From: JBCFBK01 sp039679975
GTDB taxonomy: Bacteria; Bacteroidota; Bacteroidia; Bacteroidales; Prolixibacteraceae
NCBI GenBank assembly: GCA_039679975.1
Contig: JBDKTZ010000528.1
Location: 1 to 8,396 of the forward strand
DNA length: 8,396 nt
Direction of reading: 5' to 3'
Shown here: piece after piece, positions 1-4,922 of the stretch
Position numbering within the stretch: the stretch's first letter is position 1
Layout of the letters: every line of letters starts with the position of its first letter
Made by a program: the position numbers and the translations under genes
The notes under the pieces: model-generated
The model's database searches: none
Seen by the model: only the letters and a program-made list of their open reading frames with translations
What the model was told of the DNA's origin: nothing

Positions 1-1166
1 CTCTGAACCAGAACATCGGATTAACCGGAGGCAGCCTTTTTTTACGATCGGAGCTTGGGATGGTTAAAAATCTGGGGAACAGTCAGAATGATTCTTACCA
101 GAGCACACCGATCAGTATTGGTTATCAACAGAGCCTCAATGGCTATAATGCTTTGAAATGGCAGGCCAGAATAGAGCCGGTCAAGTATGAACGGGCAAAA
201 AAAGAACTGATCGAGTCCAGAGAAGCCTTGTCGATCAAAGCAGTGGATAAATTTTTTAATCTTGCAGGCGCCCAGATCCAATTGAATATTGCCGAAAATA
301 ACCTGTCCAGCGCTGATACATTATACCGTATAGGAAAAGGACGTTTCCAGGTTGGTACAGTAACCCAGGATGAAGTGCTGAACCTGGAACTGAACCTGCT
401 GAAAGCCAAACAGGCATTAAATGTGTCCAGATCGGAAGTCAATCGTGCTATGGCTGATTTAAATTCATTTCTGTCGTTAGACAAAAATACAGTTATTAAT
501 TGTATTGTACCCTCTGAAATCCCTGATCTTCAGATTAGCGCCGGAGAAGCGATTGGTAAAGCAATGGAAAATAATCCGATCGTACTGGAACATCAGCAAC
601 GGTTAATGGAACAGGATCAGACAGTAGCAAGAACCCGTTCTGAGGCAGGATTCAATACCAGTATTTTTGCGTTATACGGATTAGATCAATCATCATCTGA
701 GTTTTCGGATGTCTATAAGGATCCGGGTAACAGCCAAAGACTTCGTCTGGGAGTCAGTATCCCGATCATAGACTGGGGACGCAGAAAAGGAAGTTACCAG
801 ATGGCGCAATATAACAGGGAAGTGGCAAAAGCATCGATCGAACAGGACAAAATTGATTTTGAGCAGCAGCTGATGCAGGATGTGGTCGAGTTTAACCTGC
901 AGGCAGAGCAGGTGAAAACCTCAGGCCTGGCTGATACCGTAGCGCGGAAAGGTTATGAAGTGACATTGCAGCGGTTCATGATTGGAAAAGTAGAGGTGGT
1001 GAAATTGGATATTGCGAGAAATGATCTTGAGAGTGCACGTCTTTCCTATATTAATACAGTACGTAACTACTGGAATTATTATTACTCTTTAAGAAGAAAA
1101 ACCCTGTTTGATTTTATTACACGGCAGACCTTATCTGCAGAATATGATGAGTTACTGGAAAAATAG
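1..1166 (+). CDS. TolC-family outer-membrane efflux channel protein, 5' end missing
   Basis: This is the C-terminal 387 residues of an outer-membrane efflux protein. The frame is open from position 3 with no stop, so the Met at 60 is internal; the signal peptide and first several dozen residues lie outside the window. TolC proteins form trimers with a beta-barrel in the outer membrane and a long alpha-helical tunnel in the periplasm, and pass substrates out from an inner-membrane pump. The visible part has the twofold OEP repeat: long amphipathic helices with Ala, Gln, Glu and Leu at regular spacing, then the strand segment RLGVSIPIIDWGRRKG at about bases 745-792, the typical re-entry into the second barrel repeat. 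The stretch IGLTGGSLFLRSELGM near the start matches the first barrel region. The adaptor gene follows after 16 bases, so the two are surely co-transcribed. Family assignment is confident; the substrate cannot be told. Confidence 0.9.
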   Translation, partial: LNQNIGLTGGSLFLRSELGMVKNLGNSQNDSYQSTPISIGYQQSLNGYNALKWQARIEPVKYERAKKELIESREALSIKAVDKFFNLAGAQIQLNIAENNLSSADTLYRIGKGRFQVGTVTQDEVLNLELNLLKAKQALNVSRSEVNRAMADLNSFLSLDKNTVINCIVPSEIPDLQISAGEAIGKAMENNPIVLEHQQRLMEQDQTVARTRSEAGFNTSIFALYGLDQSSSEFSDVYKDPGNSQRLRLGVSIPIIDWGRRKGSYQMAQYNREVAKASIEQDKIDFEQQLMQDVVEFNLQAEQVKTSGLADTVARKGYEVTLQRFMIGKVEVVKLDIARNDLESARLSYINTVRNYWNYYYSLRRKTLFDFITRQTLSAEYDELLEK

Positions 1167-1182
1167 TATTAAAGACAGTCAG

Positions 1183-2427
1183 ATGAAGCGGTTCATAATA
1201 AAGATGAATAAGCGGACAAGAATCATTGTTGCCGGGCTCGGGATTATTTTAATTCTCCCGGTGGCTATCATGATCACAAAAAAAGGAAGCGAAACGGGAA
1301 AATCGCAGGTTATTGAATTGGGAAATCTCGAAGCGGTGGTGACAGGAAGAGGTGAGATTAACGGAGAGAATTCAGTTAAAATAGAATTGAGTTCTGCTTT
1401 GGACAACTACGAATTGAGGGTATGGAGCTACAAAGTTACCGAAATAATCCAGGAAGGGAAAAAAGTGAATAAAGGCGATTTTATCGCCCAATTGGATCAG
1501 AGTGAACTAATGAATAACATGCGGCAAAGAATGACCGAGAAAGAAAAGTTTGATTCTGATTTGAAAAACGCAGTGATCGACAGCACCGTCAATTTAACGG
1601 CAAAACGTGAAGAGATTGCCAATGCTATGCTCGATCTGCAGTACAAACAAATCGACCTCGATATGTCGAAGTTTGAATCGGGAGCACAACAGCGTAAAGC
1701 ACAAATGGAATATCAGAAGACTCAGATTGCATTGGATAAGAAGAAACGAGATTACACACTGGAGCAAAACCGACAGAAAGTGAGGATCAGACGGTACGAG
1801 GAAAATGCAAAGAATCTTCAGAACATTATTGATAAATTTCAGAAAGCAATTGGTTCGACGCGAATTTTCTCACCAGGAGATGGGATAGTCATGATTGATA
1901 AAGATTTTATGGGGAAAAAGATCACCAAAGACAGCCGGGTCTATTCCTGGATGCCTACGCTTGCTACCTTACCCGATATGTCTTCGGTCATTGTTCAGAC
2001 TTTCATCAAGGAGATTGATATTACAAAGATTAGTCAGGGAGACTCGGTCCGGGTTAAGGTCGATGCATTGCCTGACAAGATACTGACCGGGAAAGTGTAT
2101 AAAATTGCCAACATGGGTGAGACTAAAAGTGGTTTTGATATGAACGTATTTGAAGTAATCATACGTCTTGATCAAGCTGACCCGGATCTGAAACCCGGAA
2201 TGACGTGTAATAATGATATTATTTTTAGTAAATACAATCAGGTTTTACTGGCTCCGTTGAAATCGATCTTCAAAGTGGATAAAACCAGCTTTGTTTACGT
2301 TCAATCAGGCCGCACAATTGAAAAAAAGGCGGTTGAGCTTGGCGCTGAAAATGATCAGTATGTGGTTGTTTTAAAGGGAATCAATGAGGGGGACAGGGTG
2401 CTTTTGTACCAGCCACAGGAATTATGA
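1183..2427 (+). CDS. HlyD/MacA-type periplasmic adaptor (membrane fusion protein)
   Basis: This 414-residue adaptor would bridge an inner-membrane pump to the TolC channel encoded just upstream. One N-terminal membrane anchor lies at about residues 13-32, after a basic segment (KRFIIKMNKRTR). A split lipoyl/biotinyl-like domain follows: first half around 84-106 (EGKKVNKGDFIAQLD), second half around 228-236 (IFSPGDGIV). Between them, about 107-225, is a long charged alpha-helical hairpin expected to reach the TolC tip. A beta-barrel domain (about 268-350, with GDSVRVKVDALPD and LKPGM) and a membrane-proximal domain (352-414, NEGDRVLLY) complete the fold. I chose the ATG at 1183 because earlier in-frame ATGs sit inside the TolC gene; the ATG at 1204 (407 residues) is also possible, and no Shine-Dalgarno sequence decides. 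The split-lipoyl order fits MacA/YknX-like partners of ABC transporters better than RND adaptors, but no transporter gene is in view. Confidence 0.88.
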   Translation: MKRFIIKMNKRTRIIVAGLGIILILPVAIMITKKGSETGKSQVIELGNLEAVVTGRGEINGENSVKIELSSALDNYELRVWSYKVTEIIQEGKKVNKGDFIAQLDQSELMNNMRQRMTEKEKFDSDLKNAVIDSTVNLTAKREEIANAMLDLQYKQIDLDMSKFESGAQQRKAQMEYQKTQIALDKKKRDYTLEQNRQKVRIRRYEENAKNLQNIIDKFQKAIGSTRIFSPGDGIVMIDKDFMGKKITKDSRVYSWMPTLATLPDMSSVIVQTFIKEIDITKISQGDSVRVKVDALPDKILTGKVYKIANMGETKSGFDMNVFEVIIRLDQADPDLKPGMTCNNDIIFSKYNQVLLAPLKSIFKVDKTSFVYVQSGRTIEKKAVELGAENDQYVVVLKGINEGDRVLLYQPQEL

Positions 2428-2505
2428 AGGTTCGGGGCACAGGGCACAGCGCATGGAGCACAGAGCATGGGGCACAGCGGAGAACGGACACGGGACACCG
2501 GAAAA

Positions 2506-2530
2506 CGGGAATAGGATTCTCCGATTCCCG
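2506..2530 (+). repeat. Inverted repeat inside the heptamer array
   Basis: CGGGAAT (2506-2512) and ATTCCCG (2524-2530) form a perfect 7-bp stem around an 11-base loop. It lies where the array turns from purine-rich to pyrimidine-rich units. There is no T-run after it, so it is not a standard intrinsic terminator, although it might help end or stabilise the efflux mRNA. It may simply follow from the array's composition. Confidence 0.5.
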
Positions 2531-2543
2531 GATTACGGGATTC

Positions 2544-2587
2544 TCAGACTGTCTGAATATCCGAACATCTGAATACCAGACTGTCTG
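2544..2587 (+). repeat. Duplicated palindrome CAGACTGTCTG
   Basis: The 11-base sequence CAGACTGTCTG occurs twice, at 2545-2555 and 2577-2587, exactly 32 bases apart. Each copy is a perfect inverted repeat of 5 bp around a central T; the first copy extends to 6 bp (TCAGAC/GTCTGA, 2544-2556). Two identical dyads about three helical turns apart could be a protein-binding pair, but they sit inside the heptamer array and may be units of it. Confidence 0.5.
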
Positions 2588-2695
2588 TCTTTCATCCTGG
2601 ATCCTGGTTTTCGTATCTTGATATTTGATGCTTGTGTCTTGCGTCTCAATTTTCAGTTATTAAATTGTTAAAGGGACTGATTCACGTTATTCTAA

Positions 2696-2727
2696 TTTAA
2701 CCAGTCTGTAAAATACCGTTATCTTTG
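2696..2727 (+). promoter_or_regulatory. Putative promoter of mdh
   Basis: TATCTTTG at 2720-2727 matches the Bacteroidota -7 element TAnnTTTG exactly. Twenty bases upstream is TTTA (2696-2699), a partial match to the -33 TTTG element. Transcription would start near 2733, giving an A/T-rich leader of about 32 bases before the mdh ATG at 2765, with no Shine-Dalgarno sequence. This suggests mdh is transcribed independently of the efflux genes. Confidence 0.6.
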
Positions 2728-2764
2728 TTGTTTTAGATCGAATTTTAACAATAAACAGATAATT

Positions 2765-3700
2765 ATGAAGGTAACAGTAGTTGGTGCTGGAAATGTCGGT
2801 GCTACTTGTGCCCAGATAGTGGCAGAAAAAAATATCGTTCAGCAAGTTGTATTAATTGACATTAAAGAGGGTTTGTCAGAGGGAAAATCATTGGATTTGT
2901 GGCAAACTGCGCCTGTTAATGAATATGATACCCGTATTACAGGGTCTACCAATGATTATTCAAAGACTGCCGGATCGGAAGTGGTCGTCATTACGTCAGG
3001 TTTGCCTCGTAAGCCTGGGATGAGCCGCGACGACTTGATTTCGATTAATGCAGGGATTGTGAAAAGTGTGACCGAAAATGTGATTAAATACTCGCCTGAC
3101 GCCAAGATCATTATCGTATCGAATCCGTTGGACGTGATGACTTATGCTTCTTACGTGACATCAAAATTTCCGAAGAACAGAGTGATGGGTATGGCGGGTG
3201 TACTGGACACTGCGCGTTACCGGGCGTTTCTCGCGGAGGCACTGGATGTATCTCCCCGTGACATTCAGGCTTTACTGATGGGAGGCCACGGTGATACAAT
3301 GGTACCGCTGCCGCGTTATACAACCGTTTCAGGTATTCCTGTGACTGAATTGATTGATGAAGAAAAACTCAATGCAATCATTGAAAGAACGAAAAAAGGA
3401 GGAGGCGAGTTGGTTAATCTGATGGGTACTTCTGCATGGTATGCACCAGGCTCGGCTGCCGCACAAATGGTAGAGGCGATTGTAATGGATCAGAAAAGGA
3501 TTTTTCCATGTTGTGTCAAACTGGAGGGAGAATACGGATTGAACAACATTTTTGTTGGTGTTCCTGTCAAACTTGGGAAAAACGGCGTGGAAGAAGTAAT
3601 CGAAATCAAACTGAACGATGACGAAAAGAAGCTCTTGAGCGAATCGGCTCAATCCGTAAAGAGTGTAATGGATGTTCTTGATGGAATGAACATTCTGTGA
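2765..3700 (+). CDS. mdh: Malate dehydrogenase (NAD-dependent, LDH-like type)
   Basis: It interconverts malate and oxaloacetate with NAD(H) in the cytoplasm, in the TCA cycle or its reductive branch. The 311-residue protein is full length for the LDH-like MDH family. The Rossmann dinucleotide motif is VGAGNVGAT (residues 6-14), with the acidic residue that binds the NAD ribose at D32. The mobile substrate loop, LPRKPGMSR (80-88), carries both substrate arginines; the Arg at 82, where lactate dehydrogenases have Gln, points to malate. N120 lies in VSNPLDVMT, D148 and R151 in LDTARYR, and the catalytic His is H175 in GGHGDTMVPL. The ATG at 2765 starts directly at the first beta strand, as usual. 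The gene has its own promoter and terminator and both flanking spacers carry heptamer repeats. mdh near secDF is, as I recall, a recurring order in Bacteroidales. Confidence 0.97.
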   Translation: MKVTVVGAGNVGATCAQIVAEKNIVQQVVLIDIKEGLSEGKSLDLWQTAPVNEYDTRITGSTNDYSKTAGSEVVVITSGLPRKPGMSRDDLISINAGIVKSVTENVIKYSPDAKIIIVSNPLDVMTYASYVTSKFPKNRVMGMAGVLDTARYRAFLAEALDVSPRDIQALLMGGHGDTMVPLPRYTTVSGIPVTELIDEEKLNAIIERTKKGGGELVNLMGTSAWYAPGSAAAQMVEAIVMDQKRIFPCCVKLEGEYGLNNIFVGVPVKLGKNGVEEVIEIKLNDDEKKLLSESAQSVKSVMDVLDGMNIL

Positions 3701-3738
3701 AAGAGATTCCTTCGTCAAAAATATTCGCTTATCTTTAT

Positions 3739-3771
3739 TGCCCCTGTGTGTTGCGCAGGGGTATTTTTTTT
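3739..3771 (+). terminator. Intrinsic terminator after mdh
   Basis: CCCCTG (3741-3746) pairs with CAGGGG (3756-3761). The stem extends inward by a T-G wobble and a G-C pair to a 5-base loop, and outward by a G-T wobble and a T-A pair. Eight T residues follow at 3764-3771. It lies 38 bases after the mdh stop codon and closes that transcript. Confidence 0.88.
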
Positions 3772-3787
3772 GAAAAAGAACAGAATA

Positions 3788-3822
3788 GCCTATGGTACAT
3801 AGCGGAGAAGGGAAGCGGGGAC
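3788..3822 (+). repeat. Decayed heptamer-repeat segment, related to 2463-2497
   Basis: Split in 7-base steps this stretch gives GCCTATG (3788), GTACATA (3795), GCGGAGA (3802), AGGGAAG (3809) and CGGGGAC (3816). These line up unit for unit with GAGCATG (2463), GGGCACA (2470), GCGGAGA (2477), ACGGACA (2484) and CGGGACA (2491) of the large array. By hand alignment, 2467-2496 and 3792-3822 share 25 of 30 bases with one single-base gap. A 5-bp inverted repeat, CTATG (3790-3794) and CATAG (3798-3802), lies at its left end. I see no gene or clear promoter in the rest of the 3772-3879 spacer. Confidence 0.6.
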
Positions 3823-3879
3823 GATTCGTTATTTGCGACTCGAGACTTCTTTAATCATTATTTAAAAATCTGAAATTTT

Positions 3880-4320
3880 ATGATCATACTTCCACTGGAG
3901 TTAATAGAATTGGAGCAGAACAATTTTCATCTGGTATTAAAAGGCAAGCTGGGCAATGGAAAAGAAATCTTCTGGATCATTGACACCGGAGCCTCAAAAA
4001 CTGTTTTTGACAGCAATCTGCAAGACTCTTATAAACTGGTAAAAGAGAATGATCATGAGCAATACCAAAGTGCAGGCATCAGTGTAGGTATGGTTGAAAC
4101 ACAGGTCGGGACCATCGATAAATTGAGACTGGGGAAGCTGAAGATTAGAAATCTGAAAGTGGCCCTGATTGATTTGTCTCATGTTAATGATATTTACCGG
4201 AAATACAAGGATATTCAAATCGCCGGCTTACTTGGAAGCGACGTGATGAAAGCTTATGGTTGCCGGATTGACTATCAGTCAGCAACAATTATTTTCCAAA
4301 AGAAGGAAAACAAAGACTGA
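3880..4320 (+). CDS. Retropepsin-like aspartic protease, single domain
   Basis: A 146-residue protein of the gag-type aspartic protease fold (Asp_protease_2/retropepsin-like families). The active-site motif IIDTGAS is at residues 33-39, with catalytic D35, after a beta-hairpin (FHLVLKGKLGNGKEIFW). The partner hydrophobic-hydrophobic-Gly motif of the fold is GLLGSDVM (116-123), followed by a closing strand (IDYQSATIIFQ). With one DTG per chain it should act as a homodimer. There is no signal peptide or membrane segment, so it is probably cytosolic. The ATG at 3880 is preceded by an A/T-rich leader without a Shine-Dalgarno sequence. It lies after the mdh terminator and 102 bases before the small secreted protein gene, so it is probably its own transcription unit. 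Substrates of bacterial members are mostly unknown; proteolytic activity is inferred from the motif. Confidence 0.85.
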   Translation: MIILPLELIELEQNNFHLVLKGKLGNGKEIFWIIDTGASKTVFDSNLQDSYKLVKENDHEQYQSAGISVGMVETQVGTIDKLRLGKLKIRNLKVALIDLSHVNDIYRKYKDIQIAGLLGSDVMKAYGCRIDYQSATIIFQKKENKD

Positions 4321-4398
4321 TGGCTGGACGGCGCCGAGGTTAAATAGATTATAATTTGCAAAATTAAAACCGAAAACTCAAACAACCGTTCTTTTTTT

Positions 4399-4406
4399 TA
4401 TATTTG
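4399..4406 (+). promoter_or_regulatory. Possible -7 promoter element before the small secreted protein gene
   Basis: TATATTTG matches the Bacteroidota -7 consensus TAnnTTTG exactly and follows a run of eight T. No TTG or TTTG stands 19-21 bases upstream; the nearest TTTG (4355-4358) is 40 bases away, so the -33 part is missing or weak. If used, transcription would start at about 4411-4414, excluding the ATG at 4408 and leaving a very short leader before the ATG at 4423. Confidence 0.45.
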
Positions 4407-4422
4407 CATGCTGTTTTTAGGG

Positions 4423-4830
4423 ATGAATTTTAGAAGATACATATCAAAAAAGATGATGCTGCGTGCAATGATGGTATTGGCTGTCGTACTTTCAGCTGTA
4501 TTTTTTGACGCACTGCATGCAGGCTCTGAAAAGCTGGTCGATGAAACGCATCAACGGTCTGAATCCCAGTTCCTTCATAGCAGTCATGTGTTTGTCTACA
4601 ATCCAATTAGTCATTTTAAGCTGAGAAAGGGAGCAGATAAGCTTTTCTCCGGCTTATTATTCGCAGCTACTCAAAATGAATTTTTAGCAAAATATCATAA
4701 TTGCCGAACCTTCCACCTGTTAAAAGCCGAATCTTTAAGAAAGCGGTTGCCGTTGGTCCGTGCTATTCATTTTATGGAATTTAATGCCAGTCATCATTCG
4801 AGTCCCGATGATGGTTATTCTGCGGCGTAA
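4423..4830 (+). CDS. Small His-rich secreted protein of unknown function, upstream of secDF
   Basis: I do not recognise a family for this 135-residue protein. The N-terminus is a clear export signal: basic residues R4, R5, K9, K10 and R14, a hydrophobic core at about 15-28 (AMMVLAVVLSAVFF), and a plausible signal peptidase I site after A33 (DALHA). There is no lipobox. The mature part, about 102 residues, is rich in His (ten in the whole chain) and ends SHHSSPDDGYSAA; it has one Cys (C94), a mildly hydrophobic stretch LFSGLLFAA (74-82) and a basic patch RKRLPLVR (106-113). The start at 4423 is chosen because the ATG at 4408 lies one base after a -7-like element; 4453 (125 residues) is an alternative. 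It ends 92 bases before secDF with no obvious promoter between, so the two may share an mRNA. The position and architecture recall SecM/VemP-like secretion monitors, but no known arrest motif is visible. Confidence 0.65.
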   Translation: MNFRRYISKKMMLRAMMVLAVVLSAVFFDALHAGSEKLVDETHQRSESQFLHSSHVFVYNPISHFKLRKGADKLFSGLLFAATQNEFLAKYHNCRTFHLLKAESLRKRLPLVRAIHFMEFNASHHSSPDDGYSAA

Positions 4831-4922
4831 AACTTGTTTATGGCATCTTTTTCGGTGCTCCTCCTTCAGGAAATCTTTCAAAAAAAACTAAAATAATACA
4901 TAAACTTAAATTTTTTGTTGAT
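4831..4922 (+). other. Leader between the small secreted protein gene and secDF
   Basis: This 92-base spacer is A/T-rich, with a long A-rich part at 4880-4910. I find no exact TAnnTTTG promoter element and no terminator. GTTTATG (4836-4842) can pair with CATAAAC (4899-4905), placing a 7-bp stem shortly before the secDF start codon, but in such A/T-rich DNA this could be chance. A weak TCCT/AGGA hairpin lies at 4859-4871. The spacer is compatible with read-through from the upstream gene into secDF. Confidence 0.4.

Larger units (their letters stand above)
2428..2646 (+). repeat. Degenerate heptamer tandem array
   Basis: The array starts on the base after the adaptor's stop codon and reads as about 30 consecutive units, mostly 7 bases, with 8- and 9-base units between 2519 and 2583. 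The consensus drifts along the array: GGGCACA (2435, 2442, 2470) and GAGCACA (2456); then ACGGACA (2484) and CGGGACA (2491); then CCCGGATT (2527) and ACGGGATT (2535); then TCTGAAT (2552) and ATCTGAAT (2567); finally TGATGCT (2626), TGTGTCT (2633) and TGCGTCT (2640). The + strand shifts from G/A-rich to T/C-rich from left to right. The ORFs crossing it are by-products of the period. It resembles in kind the short tandemly repeated (STRR) heptamers of cyanobacteria; similar spacers occur in Bacteroidota genomes from my general knowledge. Function is unknown. With the promoter described separately it fills the 337-base gap before mdh. Confidence 0.8.

Noticed and set aside
1108..1182. An upstream start for the adaptor at 1108 or 1144-1147, overlapping the TolC gene
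   Set aside because: The added residues do not look like part of the adaptor and would put a non-conserved extension before the membrane anchor; starts at 1183 or 1204 give a normal N-terminus.
2384..2621. Two overlapping + strand ORFs (2384-2572 and 2424-2621), the second starting in an ATGA overlap with the adaptor's stop codon
   Set aside because: They translate the heptamer array; their repetitive Gly/His/Arg/Thr composition follows from a 7-base period read through changing frames. The ATGA overlap is tempting as translational coupling, but there is no protein-like pattern.
2428..2646. CRISPR array
   Set aside because: Units are 7-9 bases with no spacers and changing sequence; there are no cas genes nearby.
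3111..3718. Minus-strand ORFs opposite mdh (3111-3323, 3329-3718)
   Set aside because: They are antisense shadows of a certain gene; no recognisable domain or promoter.
4328..4338. GC-rich palindrome CGGCGCCG after the protease gene, considered as a terminator
   Set aside because: It has no loop and no T tract directly after it, so it does not fit an intrinsic terminator.
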